The position numbers were made by a program, and so were the translations under genes. Below, one piece after another: positions 22,518 to 34,237 of a stretch of DNA of 64,000 nucleotides. The notes beneath the pieces were generated by a model that was given only the letters and a program-made list of their open reading frames with translations, was not told the origin of the DNA and searched no databases. The stretch comes from Astrocystis sublimbata (taxonomy: Eukaryota > Ascomycota > Sordariomycetes > Xylariales > Xylariaceae), in assembly GCA_022453515.1 (NCBI GenBank), contig JAJNNY010000001.1:1-64000 (forward strand), given 5' to 3'. Position 1 is the stretch's first letter. Each line of letters begins with the position of its first letter.

Positions 22518-22722
22518 TGGGTCCAACGCCCCCAGAGCCGATCTCGTTCTGCTTGAGTATCCTCGGCCACGAAAGGCTTGTCTTCGATGGGCCGCTCAAC
22601 ATACTCTTGGAAGTGCTTCTGGGCTATCGCTCTGCTTTCCTCACGAGAGGGCAGGGTCGTGAATGGCTGCTTGGAGGACACACGCTCAACGTGACCGATC
22701 GATATCTTAGAGAAGGATAGAT
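22518..22722 (-). pseudogene. Orphan first exon of an unrelated gene, possibly FluG/DUF3435-like
   Basis: Minus-strand frame reading KQPFTTLPSREESRAIAQKH, then FQEYVERPIEDKPFVAEDTQ and AERDRLWGRWT, ending at a consensus donor CCCA|GTAAGT. The text looks strongly protein-coding and resembles, from memory, the N-terminus of fungal FluG-domain/DUF3435 proteins; this needs a search. No ATG is visible in frame just upstream, and downstream on this strand lies the 3' end of the cyclase gene, so no second exon can follow nearby. I infer a truncated gene fragment. DUF3435 is the recombinase domain of Starship transposons, which makes the identity worth settling, but this fragment alone does not show a recombinase. 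Confidence 0.4.
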
Positions 22723-24310
22723 AGACAGAGAGGTCACTATGTGTGTGGTGTGAAGACAGCAGGCCCGGGGTTTAAATAAACAGAACAAGGTCCCTTCCTC
22801 CACCCGTAAAGGCAAGCGAGTGGAGGGATGATCGCAGGCTTCAGGGGCCATTATTGTTGGCCTCTAGCGCGGCGCCCTCGGCGGCACGAGAGCAGGATCA
22901 GCTGGTGGGCCTAGGGTGTTCCGCGAAGGGGGGTGAAAGAGGGGGTGTGGCTTAAGTGAGCTCGGTATCGGTCGGAGCAGAGGCAACCGCATGCCCCGGC
23001 GGCGAGAGCTCCATTTCCCTGAATACGGTATACCGATGGAGTCAATGTGTCGTTGGCAAAACGGAGGCCCGGCGGCTATAAAGTAGGGCCGCACCGCCAC
23101 GACCGGCATTATGAGTCAGCACAAGCACAGGCTGTCGAACCGAGTTCCTACTATTGCAATTCATGGCACTGTTGTATCTTAGGGAGTCGGGACTCGGCAA
23201 TTGCAAGCGGGCTGATAAAGGGAACGAGAATATGCAACAATAACACTAAAGGGCGGAAGCGAGGTCGAGCATGGCGAACTAGAACGCTTAAAAGCTCATC
23301 CAGATATGGCAAGAGGGTTTATTCCGGCCAGCTGAGAGCATCAAACTTCGATTGCCTTTGTGTTCTCGGGTGGGATCGTTTTCTTTATTGTAATTATCAC
23401 ACACCAGAGTGGTGCTAGTCGAGGCAGTCAGTAGACCGGAGATGTTCTCAATTTGCCTGGAAAGGCTACATACATGATAATACAGTGTTAGGACATGTAG
23501 AAGTTGGGTGGAATGACTAGACTTTTTAGAATCTGAGCGAATACGAAAAGGAAAGAGCCATGATTGGGAACTACCTATTGAACTAATGGCATGGTAAACA
23601 CTATCTAGCTGTTTTCGACGCTTCACTCAACAAAACAAAACAAGAGTATTTAGTCCCATTTCTTGCACGGACAGCAACAGCTTGATGAAATGATGGAATG
23701 CATGAAGTTGAGTTGAGGTCCTGCAGCTTTATCTTACCTTCCTTGCCTGTCTGACTGCTGCAGGACACCACACCTGCATTCGAAGAAGTCTAGATCGCAG
23801 TGGGCTACCTTCCTCGCCCCTAGCCAATCAAAACGCCCGAATCTTTTTCAGCTCTATGATGCGATGCAACGAACAACGAACAAGCTCCGTTAGCGGAGAG
23901 CATCCTACAACTTTTCTACCCTCATCACCAACCAAATCAAACACAACGCCAGCCAGCCTCACGGGAGCTCTTCAATGAGTAGTGGTGATACACCGCCGGA
24001 CTTACTCCCCCAACAGAAAGTCAGTGGTACCCGACTCTAGAAGGCCAATTGGGATCATCGAATTGGTTCGCGGCGATATTACCTACTCTACGGCCTGGAC
24101 AGCACAGCACAGCAAATAGTATCGCATCGCAGCACATGACGTAGGGCATTCCCTTGAGAGTCAGACGGGACGGTGAACAACGCATCTCGGTGGCACGCAA
24201 AGTGCAATTTACCCCGCCACAGCTGAAGGGGCGGAGGAAGCAGAGAATAAGAAGAAAGACAGAGGGGCCACATCACCAAGGCGAATCGAGAAGCGCATCA
24301 AACCCACAAA
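22723..24310. other. Intergenic, no supported gene
   Basis: 22860-23060 is G/C-rich with several CGG triplets; the rest is mixed. The last 300 bases are the promoter and purine-rich 5' leader of the citrate carrier. Confidence 0.4.
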
Positions 24311-25201
24311 ATGTCATCACAACCATCCCCCGAAAAGCCGAGCCCGCTACGCTCCATCATCGCCGGCGCGGTAGCAGGCGCCGTCGAGATCAGCATCACG
24401 TACCCCGCGGAATTCGCCAAGACGCGCACGCAGCTCGACCGCAAGCTAGCATCCGCAGGCGCCGCCAAGCAGCCCTGGCCGCCGTTCGGGCCGCAATGGT
24501 ACGCGGGGTGCACGACCTTGATCATCGGCAACAGCGCGAAGGCGGCGATCCGCTTCATGTCCTTCGAGCAGTACAAGCGGCTGCTCGCCGACGACCAAGG
24601 GCGCGTGTCGGGGCCGCGCAACGTGATCGCCGGCTTCGGCGCGGGCGTCACTGAGTCTTTGCTCGCCGTGACGCCGACGGAGTCCATCAAGACGACGCTC
24701 ATCGACGACCGCAAGGCAGCGAATCCGCGCTTAAGAGGTTTCTTACACGCCGTTCCTGTGATTGCGCGCGAGAGAGGCATCAGAGGTTTTTTTCAGGGCC
24801 TGGTGCCGACGGCCGCGCGCCAGAGCGCCAATAGTGCTGTGCGCTTCGGCAGCTACACGTCGCTGAAGCAGCTGGCCGAGTCGTACACGGCGCCGGGCGA
24901 GAAGCTGGGGACGCTGGGGACGTTTGGGATCGGCAGCGTGGCGGGCGCTATTACGGTTGCGGTCACGCAGCCGCTCGACACGATCAAGACGCGCATGCAG
25001 AGCATTGAGGCCAAGAGCGTGTATGGGAATAGTCTGAAGTGCGCCATGCTGATCTTTAAGCATGAGGGCGTGGCCACGTTCTGGAGCGGGGCGCTGCCGC
25101 GGCTGGCGAGGCTGGTGTTTAGTGGGGGCATCGTGTTCACGATGTATGAGAAGAGCATGGAGTTGATGAGCAATTTGGACCCGGAGAAGAAGTACTTATA
25201 G
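24311..25201 (+). CDS. CTP1: Mitochondrial tricarboxylate (citrate) transport protein
   Basis: Intronless, 296 residues, the usual length. It exchanges citrate for malate or another tricarboxylate across the inner mitochondrial membrane and supplies cytosolic acetyl-CoA for lipid and sterol synthesis. Three tandem carrier repeats show the Px[DE]xx[KR] signature: YPAEFAKTR (about 37-45), TPTESIKTT (about 135) and QPLDTIKTR (about 227). IIAGAVAGAVEISITYP at the N-terminus and FWSGALPRLARLVFSGG at the C-terminus are characteristic of the citrate carrier subfamily. The start ATG follows a purine-rich leader (cccacaaaATG). It is convergent with the CBP6-like gene 414 bases downstream. Confidence 0.95.
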   Translation: MSSQPSPEKPSPLRSIIAGAVAGAVEISITYPAEFAKTRTQLDRKLASAGAAKQPWPPFGPQWYAGCTTLIIGNSAKAAIRFMSFEQYKRLLADDQGRVSGPRNVIAGFGAGVTESLLAVTPTESIKTTLIDDRKAANPRLRGFLHAVPVIARERGIRGFFQGLVPTAARQSANSAVRFGSYTSLKQLAESYTAPGEKLGTLGTFGIGSVAGAITVAVTQPLDTIKTRMQSIEAKSVYGNSLKCAMLIFKHEGVATFWSGALPRLARLVFSGGIVFTMYEKSMELMSNLDPEKKYL

Positions 25202-25615
25202 GTCCGATGATGGGAGGGGATGCGATCACGAGGGAGGAAAGGCAGGGATGAAGAGAACAGAGTCTATACATGTGTTTTAATACCCGGCAAACGGCGCCGC
25301 TAAGTGGCAGTGTGTGTCACGATGGTTAATGGTAGAACAGCCACACTCGAGACACTCTAGGGATAAACAACGGTTCCAAAAATGGGTTATCAAATCAACG
25401 ATCTTACGAAGTATTGAGTTGATTGGGGGTATCTTTTTCGTAGTAAATCCCTTTCGGCGCACCATTTCTGGCCGCCGCCATGACCAATAACATGATGACC
25501 GTCTGCCCAGCCAATTCATGCCCTTTTATATAGTTTTCATTCATTGCACATTACACATCGCCTTTTTGTACAGATATCATACACAAGACTGCCACCAAGC
25601 CTTGGATCGCGGTTA
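25202..25615. other. Convergent 3' intergenic region
   Basis: 3' ends of CTP1 (+) and the CBP6-like gene (-). No gene seen. Confidence 0.5.
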
Positions 25616-26220
25616 CTACTGGTTGAGTCGTACAATACCCCCTATCCTCAGCTTGAACCGGTCGAACCAACTCCGGGTCGGGGCCTCTTCCAGCTCCGTC
25701 AGCAGCTTTTTGAAATACGTAGGATCGCTCTTGGGTTGTAGGATCGTTCCGGCGATGGGGGCGATGGGATACTGGGAATTCATTCGTCAGCATCGCTTTT
25801 GCGCAATGCGAACTGCCTACCCGCCGAGAAAGAATGCGGCTGGAAGTACAATGTGTATATGAGTTACATAGGCACTTACCCCTCTCTTGTACCGGTTGTC
25901 GAGCAGCGAGTAGAGCGCATTGGCCTGTCGCAGCTGGGCCTTCTCGGACATGTCGAGCTGGGGCTGCTCGAAGCGCTTCTGCATCTGGACCTGGAATTGC
26001 AGCTCGGGGCGGATGGTGTCGGTGGGCCATTTGCCCAGGGCCCGGAGGATGTGCGTTTGGCCGCTCTGTCAAAAGGGGGGGCATGTCAGCGGTGGTGCAT
26101 TTGTTTTGTCTGGTCTCGGTCTGATTTCCGAGGCTGAGGCTAGGACCCGGGGAGTTGGGGTCAATGCGAGCCGGGCGGGGGCTGTTGGTGATGGTGGCAT
26201 ACAACGGCTTGACGCGACAT
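25616..26220 (-). CDS. CBP6/UQCC2-like complex III assembly factor
   Basis: Three exons, 26220-26203 (18 nt, MSRQAV), 26065-25880 and 25771-25616, total 360 nt, 119 residues, all GT...AG in phase 0. The core is HILRALGKWPTDTIRPELQF, then QVQMQKRFEQ, ANALYSLLDNRYKRGYPIAP, LQPKSDPTYFKKLLTELEEA and PTRSWFDRFKLRIGG. This pattern (WPxDxxRP, then NALYSLL(D/N)NRY, then LEEAPxRSW) matches my memory of fungal proteins of the UQCC2/CBP6 family, which bind newly made cytochrome b in the mitochondrion. The name is family-level recall; a profile search would settle it. The tiny first exon makes the start less certain, but the junction is clean. Confidence 0.65.
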
Positions 26221-27449
26221 GGTGGTCGGCTGTGGGGTGGATGCTCGTTCGGCTGTGATAGTTGGTGGTGTTGCGACTTGGGACTGCGGTCACATAGTGC
26301 GGTCTCTGGGTGTTCGAACGAGATATGCTGGTGGTGGCAGCTCGGCGAATCTGCGTTGCTCGACGTCAGTGAAGCTGACGATGAACGGCGTCGTCGAAAA
26401 AGTCCATGACACTACCTAAATTTAGTGTGATAATTCCAGGGTCGGTGGTGCTAGTGTGCTGGGCTGCCCACTTTAGATTCCGCATCTCACAATGCCCAAT
26501 CAACTTGGTCAAATGCGAAAGATGCGATGCACCACGATGCGACAGGCTTGTGTGCATGCGAGTACGATGTCGAGCGGCACCCCTGCTAGCGTGCAGGCGA
26601 AGCAGGCCTCCCACTTTCAAATCCCCAGCCCGAGATGCATCGGCGCAAAGGTAGAGGTACTCGGGGGCCGGGGGAATTCAGCGTGTTTGAGGGGTGCCTA
26701 GCGCTGCGGAACAGTAATGGAGAGCTGGCAGCTGGGTCGCAGCTGGTGGTCTGGCCGGTGCGTCGCGTGCCGGGGCATTGTGACCAGAATAGCGACCAAG
26801 TAGTCACACGTGCCAGCTGGCAGTGACCTGCCTTCTCCAAGTATCCAGTACCTTCTTAGTCCAGGCGGCTACTGCAGTCCATTACGTAGACGTACCTGTA
26901 CTGTGGTACTTGGGAGGCGCCACTCATCTCCGTCCTTGCCGTGCATCCTGATCTCAAGCAGGGGACAGTGGGGGACATAGGGACAGCGCCACCCTGCCCC
27001 CAAACGGCCCCCTGATACGGTTGATACCCTTCCTGACGCTTGACGCTCTCATGAACCCGCCCTTCCCTCCTCCTCCATCTTCAATCATCGACAGCCCATC
27101 CCATCCGTCTGTGCCTGTCGCACGAGGCATCGCAGTCCTCCGCGATCCATCTTTTTTTTCTTCTTTCGACTAATTCGACCTTTACCTCACTCTTGCTTAT
27201 TCCCTTTCACACCGGCCATTGTCTGGGTCATTTACTTGTCTCTTGGAGCCACAACAAGCGCACCCGCAGAACGTCCGTTGTTACCTATCCCCGGACGAGG
27301 CCACTATTGTTCTATTTCCTTAAAGCCTAAAGTCACGATCCGTCATCACATACCTATTCCATCGTCTATCGCCACTTTTCATCGTCTCGTCTTCCCACCT
27401 ATTCCGGTCGCCTTCGAACCGTACGATCGACCATCCAACCATTGCCGCC
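26221..27449. other. Divergent promoter region, CBP6-like and BSD2
   Basis: No supported gene. 27000-27250 is CT-rich with repeated CTTC/CCTCC, typical of a fungal promoter and long 5' leader leading to gccgccATG at 27450. Confidence 0.5.
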
Positions 27450-28551
27450 ATGACGGGCCGCTACGCACGAGTGAACACTCGGGACGAGGACCCCGACACA
27501 CCTCCTTCTCCTACTTCTCTCCGACCACAGAGAATACCCAACTCGCCACCCCCCTCATTCCGCTCCCGGTCTTCCTCCACCGATCGAAGAAGGCGGAATG
27601 TCGATGCCGATCTGGCCGATGCCTTCGACACCGATGGCGACGAGAGCGATGACGAGCCTGACGATCGCCAGCGCTTAGTGCGCGGCAACTCTTTTCCCAC
27701 TCATCATGATACCCCTGCGTCCGCGCCCGACTCCACGATCGAAGCGCAGACCACACCCACACAGTCGCAGCCATTCGTCGCCAGTCACAGACCGCAACCC
27801 GCCACCAACTCGAGAATATACGGCGGTGGAATTCAGTCAGATGGCGTATTCTCAAACATGACGGCCAGACCAGAGAGGGGCGAGAAGATTGTCGAAGAGG
27901 CGCCTCCTGTATGTTTTACCTGCTCTACCTTCCCGAATACGAGTTCACGCTAACACAGACATTCAGACATACGAACAGGCTGCTGCCGATGCTGCGCCAC
28001 CGTATTGGGAGACCACCATTCTCGCACCCGGACTCGGCGGGCCTGACGATGTCTACATTGACGGCATGCCCGTCGGCTCCGTCTTCAGTTTCTTGTGGAA
28101 CGGCATGATAGCCTTGGCGTTCCAGCCCCTCGTTGGTTTCCTACTCACATATCTCCTCCACTCGACCCACGCTGCCAAGAACGGGTCGCGTGCCGGCCTC
28201 GCCATATGGATTATTCAGAACGGCTTCTGGCTGAAGTCGACACCCGACGATGGCAACATGGGAGACGGATCTGGAGACGGATACGCCAACCCACCTGACC
28301 CGAACAGCCACGACTTCGACCCCAACAACGTCGGCACCGGCACCGAGAGCGATGGATCCGGCTGGGCGGGCCTGGACAGCACCGAGTGGATAGCGTACGT
28401 CTTGATGATTGTCGGCTGGTTCATTCTCATAAGGGCGGTCAGCGACTACATCCGCGCGCGGAGGCACGAGATGCTCGTCCTGCAGAGCCCCGACAGGGGG
28501 CTGGGGATTCCTATCATTGCCGAGGGAGAGCGGGCTGAGACGGTGGTATAA
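27450..28551 (+). CDS. BSD2: BSD2/NDFIP-family PY-motif membrane adaptor
   Basis: Two exons, 27450-27908 and 27967-28551 (intron 58 nt, GTATGT...TTCAG), 347 residues. In yeast, Bsd2 is a three-helix ER/Golgi-endosome protein that links the ubiquitin ligase Rsp5 to cargo such as metal transporters and so controls metal homeostasis. The N-terminal 150 residues are acidic, Ser/Pro-rich and disordered. APPYWE is a PPxY motif for the ligase's WW domains, followed by LAPGLGGPDDVYIDGMPVGS, which is strongly conserved in the family. Three hydrophobic segments follow: FLWNGMIALAFQPLVGFLLT, AGLAIWIIQNGFW and WIAYVLMIVGWFILI. A D/G/N-rich loop separates the second and third. The start has a good context. 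Confidence 0.9.
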
Positions 28552-29298
28552 GCTAAGCTACCTAGTCAGCTAGCTGGTCATGACTTCTTGCTGTTATTAT
28601 AGTACTGCGTGGCCTGTATCCTTGTTTTAATGATCGAATATCCCAACATGTTCTACGACATGCTTTTTTATTGGCACTTGGCACTTGGCCACTTTGCCAC
28701 TCACGCTGGTGTGTGAGTGTGATCTGGTATTCTAGACCAAGCGATGAAGCTGCAGAATTGACACCTTCAGCGACATATCTATCTCGTACGTGTCTGTTCG
28801 TTACTGACTGTGGTGAGCTTATCTGCACCTGTGTGAGACTTGTTATCTTGGATATGCGATTCAATGCTTGTCGACACCACTTCCCTGGGTTCCCGATAAC
28901 ACGTTCGTTTTTGTATGCGCAGATAGTACTGTAAAGTCTAGACTCGTAGTTTAAGCAACCCCGAGACTTGTCCGTAGTATATGCCACTTCTGACCGGTTT
29001 CCAGTCTTAGATTGCGACTACCATGGACACAACTGATATATTGCTATGTTGCTACCTGTCGGCTATAGCAATCTCTCATAGTGTACTTACCCTCTAACCT
29101 CCTTTCCTAATTGATTCCTGAAATGACGTTGCGCACTAATGGAAAGGTATATGGAGGAAATGATCTCTTGATTCATATTATGCGTGATCAGTCGGATATT
29201 ACCTACGTAGTATATATACATATATCTACGAAGCAAGTTCTCACACATCCCACGACAATACTACTCACTCTACTGTACTCTACTCTTAGGTGTCCTCC
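28552..29298. other. Convergent 3' intergenic region
   Basis: Between BSD2 (+) and the DUF1996 gene (-). AT-rich, no gene seen. Confidence 0.5.
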
Positions 29299-31374
29299 CT
29301 ACTCCATCTCCTCCATCCCGGGGATGTGATCCAGCCCTGTAGCGAGACGAAAACGTCAGTCAGTCAGTTTAACAATACAATAGTTCCCGAAGTCCCAGCT
29401 TTGTTTCACACGCGCACAGGGAGGGGGATATTTAATAATTACGCAATTTCACAATTTTGCAGAATCACAAAGGAGAGACTGACAAAGGTCAAAGGGATAC
29501 AAAAAGACAAAAACACAAGACAATGAGAGTGAGAGTGAAAGTGGAATTAAGATGAAAGCTAGGGTGATGGTGACAGAGTAAAAGGTGAAATAGAAATAAG
29601 GTAAGGTGATACGCACACCCATCGACGTCCTCGACAGCCACCTGCGCCTTGGCGCAGCGCATGGCCTCCTCAGACGTCTGCGTGCGCAGCTCCTTGCACA
29701 CGGCGTTGTTGCAGCGCGCGTCGAGCGCGCGCTGCAGCGAGTCGCCCTTCCAGCCGAACATGTAGTCGCCGTGTTGCGAGTAGCCTTGGCTAGAAATAGC
29801 AGAAAAAAAGAAAGTATATGTTAGTCTTATTTTGTCGGGTCTTATATTGCTTGTGTTGTGTATCTGTTTCATTGGGGGCGAAGGGGGTAGGGAATAAGGA
29901 GGGATTGGGGGGAAAGGAGGGAAGGGGGGAGATTTGACTTACCCGTCACCTGTGCTCCATACGAAAGGTTGTGATCCGTCTTCGGGCCAGATATTGGGGT
30001 CGTTGAAGGCTTTGGTCTGATGCATATCGCCAGTCAGTATAGTGTTCAATTTCAATTCCAATAATCCAACCTGCCTCAATCCCAGCCAGCTCTTCTCTCC
30101 TCTCCCCCCCCCCTTCTACTTCAACATCGCCCCCAAAAAAGGAAGAAAAAAAACAAAAAATTCACTCACATCCCACATAACCTCATACATAAGCTGCGGC
30201 AGCCTGACAGGGTGGCTGGCGGGGCACCCGCCGCCGGACTCGAAGGTGCCGGAGCGCGGGTACGCCACGTGGCTCTTGTGGTCGGGGCTATCGACGTTCT
30301 CGCCGTCCCAGCAGGTCGGGAAGGTGATCGTTGTGCGGATCCCGCCCGGACATGCCTCGGCCGGGAAGCTGAGCGTGTCGTTGCCCGTGCACGGCGCGCC
30401 GCCCGATATCCCCGCTACCCCGGCGTTCTCTTCCGTCACGTAGCAGCGGTGGCAGAGTTGGCGTTGCACTGGTTTTTTGTTAGCACCCAAGGAAACGAGG
30501 AAACGAGCAAACGAGCATATAAGTTGCATCGGGGTGTTTAGGGGGTGGGCTTGGGGGCTTAGTTTAACGCCCTCCGATTTTTGCTCAGAATGGTTTCGCG
30601 ACTCGGATAAGGGGGAGGGTGAAGCTTGTCTCTAGATTCGTAGAAAAGGAGGGGACGGGACGGGATTAGACAAGACTTAAGAATCAAAACTCACTGCCAT
30701 CAGCCGTCGTATGCGCAGCATCGCCCACAAGCATGCGGAAACCCTCTTTAAAAGCCGTCACGTTCGTCTTCCCGTCGTACGGCGGGATGTAGTAGACGGT
30801 GATGCCGCCTATGGAGCGCAGCCCGACGTTGGCGAACTGCGGCACGCGCTTGTACGTGCCGTTTCTGGCGCGGAAGTACATGACTGCTGTCTAAGAACGC
30901 AATTTGCATTAGCTTTTTCCTCTTCCGTTTTGATCGAACTTATCGTCCTCCCTGCATCTACACCCAGCAGGCAGCATGAATTTCAACGCACTAGATACAG
31001 AACGTTAGCTCGAGCCAAAACAAAAAGGAGAGTGAGTGAGCACACATGAAAAAGAAAAAGCAATGAGAGGAAAGAATAAAGTGTATATATATATGTACGT
31101 GTTACATACCCCAGTAATTCGAAAAGTCCTCTGAAAAAGTACAGCTCGTGCACGTCGACTCGGCAACGAGGTCGTGCGAAGCCGGGCTCATGGCGGCCTT
31201 GAAGGAATTCCCGCCCACGACCTGGTGCACGTGCGGCGACATGACGACGCCTGGGTTCACGAGCGGGTCGAGGCGCTCGATGGTGAGCTGCGAGCACCCG
31301 AAGCGTATCATCTGCTGCACCGTCACGGCCGCGTGCTGCGCGAGGAGCGCGGCGGCGGCTTTCTTCCACTGCAT
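29299..31374 (-). CDS. Secreted DUF1996-domain protein
   Basis: Six exons, 31374-31110, 30886-30695, 30468-30170, 30016-29943, 29789-29617 and 29336-29299, sum to 1041 nt, 346 residues. The N-terminus ([20 protein letters not shown]) resembles a short signal peptide. The body is a clear DUF1996 domain: [70 protein letters not shown] and [13 protein letters not shown], then [20 protein letters not shown] with a Cys-containing C-terminal helix and WLDHIPG. DUF1996 proteins are extracellular in fungi, with no settled biochemical role. The 38-nt last exon relies on a GGT|GTGCGT donor that restores the conserved DGWLD. An alternative donor two bases earlier breaks the frame. Confidence 0.88.
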
Positions 31375-32226
31375 CTTAACCTTCGGTATGCGTGCGGGAC
31401 TGATTTACTGTCGTGTTGCTATTCCAGCTCTGCGTGTCGACACCAATCTAGATCAGAATAAGATACGGTCTTGGATTAGTGATGTAGTCTAGTGACTCTG
31501 AGTTCTATATACATAGTAGACACCCCAGCTGATAGCGACAAATTCAAACACCTAGGATTGACGCGCGTGATTGATCCGATGCCATGGCCATTGTCCAGGA
31601 CTGCCGAGTTGTTGGACCCCATCGACAAGAGCTTAACGCCGACTTTCATCTATCCGGCTATTATCCATACCAATCGTTACGTTATCTGGGTGCTCGAAGC
31701 GAAGTTGGCGATGCGAGCCATTTAGGCGGAAAGCTTGGCGCGTGTCTTTTGAGCTTTTGTTGAGTGCTCCACGATGGTGTGGGAATAGAGTGAGAATTGA
31801 TGATGCAAATTGGGATTGTAGAATAATTTTCACTAGCTCTTTTCCTGTTCATTTTTGGCTACGTGATGTATGTTGAAACGGGTATGAGATTAGGAAAGTG
31901 GTCGAAATTGAGTTGCTGCGTCAATGGCGAAGTTTCTTCGGTGGCAATGTTGACCACCATGAAGATATCTCCAAGCACGCCTAGCCGCTCGGTTAACCAT
32001 CTATGCGGTACGTAGTGGATGTCTAAGCAGGAACAAGGAGCAAGAGGCCGAAATCCCGAAAGCGACCATGACGTTTTTAAGCGAATGCCCAACACTGCAT
32101 TTCGAGTCTTGAGAACACCTGGCTAGAGCTCCCAACTTGATAGCTCTCCTACTTACCGTGACTGATAGACTCTCATGCTCGTTTTGATTTCATCTGCGGA
32201 GATCAAGTCATATCGATTATTACATC
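31375..32226. other. Divergent promoter region, two secreted-protein genes
   Basis: The DUF1996 gene and the gene at 32227 are transcribed away from this spacer. No gene seen inside. Confidence 0.5.
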
Positions 32227-33416
32227 ATGGGCAACTTGTCACTAGTATCAACGCTCGTCAGCGGCGCCGTGCTGCTTGCCAAACTTGCGAGCGCCGATCG
32301 AGCATGTACCTCGGATCCAGCGCCGTCCTATCTATGGCGTGTGGGCGACGCGCGGTTCGACGGCGCTGCTCCTGATGCTGAAGGAGGGAAAGCCGTCGTG
32401 GCTGTTAGCAGTAAGACAATCATGCTCTGAGATTCTTATGTTATGATTCGCAGATTGTCCAGAGAACTGCATCTTGGGATCTGAACCTCACTGACCCGCA
32501 AACTCTCAGTCATTCCCGGCACGACCAATTCCTTCTTCGAATGCGTGGCCGAGTGGCCAGAGTCCTGGGCCGGATGGTCACCTGAAGATGGCAACATCAT
32601 CTGGGGCGATTGCATCTGGTCTGGCGCAGGGCCGACGTACGACACGGCCGTTGCCTTCGCAGTCGACTGGAAGAACCGGACTATGTACCTCTCTCACACG
32701 TTCCCATGTTCGGACAAGAACGGGTGAGTATCCTAAGCTCCTTCTGAACCCTGTGTATCATTCCCGGGACCCGACCTCGCTGACGAACCTCAGGTCGGAT
32801 TCCATGGCCACAGGCTCCTTCAACCTCGACCTCGACTGCGCCGACGACGAAGACGGCAGCACGCACTGCACCATGAGAGACAAGACGACCAGTCCCGAGC
32901 TCCAAGTGAACACCGTTCCCAGCACGCCTGGCTTGGCAGCGAACGCGACGTGTGAGGATAATGCAGACGTTTACCAATCGTGGCAACTTGAGAAATGGTA
33001 CCGCCAGTATGAACTCAGGCTCGGCGACACCACCTCGGCTCCCAAGGTAGACTCGGGACCGTCTTTCACGCTGCGCAACCTGGCGAACGGCGGCGTGTTC
33101 GAGTGTGCGCCTGGCGCCAAGGGGGACGATAACGTGTTCAACGGGAACTGCAAGCAGGCTGAGGGCGCCGATACAGAGGCCGTCTTCAGGTTTGATCCGG
33201 TTTTGGATATGCTGTCCATCACGCAGAGTTGGGAATGTGGTGCCGAGTAGGTGCCCCTGAGATTAAATCTGGAGAATCGTTGATTGTTGCTGACATTGTC
33301 ACAGATCCTCTTTCAACACTTCTGGAGTTAGCTTCGTCCAGGCAACGTGTAATCGGGTGGGCGACGTTCTTACGTGCAGTTCACTGCCGCTTTGGATAGG
33401 GACGAAGACATTCTAG
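32227..33416 (+). CDS. Secreted Cys-containing protein of unknown family
   Basis: Four exons, 32227-32410, 32510-32723, 32794-33246 and 33305-33416, sum to 963 nt, 320 residues, with GT...AG introns of 58-99 nt. The signal peptide is MGNLSLVSTLVSGAVLLAKL followed by ASADRAC. The mature protein is acidic and Trp-rich (FFECVAEWPESWAGWSPE, GNIIWGDCIWSGAGPTYDTA), with about twelve Cys spaced evenly, as in extracellular disulfide proteins. One segment, YLSHTFPCSDKNGSDS, precedes FNLDLDCADDEDG. The C-terminus is GDVLTCSSLPLWIGTKTF. No membrane segment or GPI signal is evident. I do not recognise the family; it could be a cell-wall or secreted plant/host interaction protein. It is divergent from the DUF1996 gene and may share its promoter region. 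Confidence 0.75.
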
Positions 33417-34237
33417 GTTGAAAAGAAGATGTGAAGTTGGACAAGTGCCGAGCAGGAATGATTGAAAACATTATGATTCCTGTGTATCATGCTATGAGAG
33501 AACTCAGCAGTAGTAAATACACACATCAATCCTTGTCCAATCATCTGAACTACAGTTCGCACGGTATGGAACATATGACGTGCTGCTGCGGCCCATCAAC
33601 TAGGCGATTTGAGCGGATATGGAGGTTGCCCATGAGTTGTTGTTCCACAGCATCATGTTTTTCTACGTAAACGATACTAGACAATATGCTCGGGTTTTTC
33701 GTTTTTGCAGAGAGGCAGTCGGAGGACTGGAGGAGTTCCGGAACCGATGCTTGGCAGAGGCAGGTCGAAGTGCCGAAGCGTACCTCAATGCTACCTACTA
33801 CTTACAATTGCAAGTCATATCAAGATATTCAAGCTTCGAGATTTGCTAGGTAGTAGAAAATGCAAAATAACTACATGTATATATGCAGCGAAGAGTCCAA
33901 GAACGAGCTCGGTATATGGTATATGAGTACTTATAGCATCGTAAGCACGGAGATACTACAGCACCCCGCTACCGACACAGTCGGATCGCTGTAAGTCGCT
34001 GCGCCGTAAGTACTTGTCGCTGTACAAAGGGATGCCGAACGAACCCTACCACCGACAGCCAACAACTTCTTGTGCATGCTTGATAGCAGCCACATTGCAC
34101 AGCGGTTCGTAATACGAAGCCGGACTTACGTTCGCCAATATAAGCTCTCATCGCTGGCAACCTAAGTGAGTACCTTACCTTACCTTACCTCAACTACCTA
34201 ATTCACAACCACCAAGACTCCCCACAGACTCTCCATC
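33417..34237. other. Intergenic, ACCTT microsatellite
   Basis: No gene. A short (CCTTA)n run at about 34172-34190 lies just before the fumarylacetoacetase-like gene, in its likely 5' leader. Confidence 0.5.
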
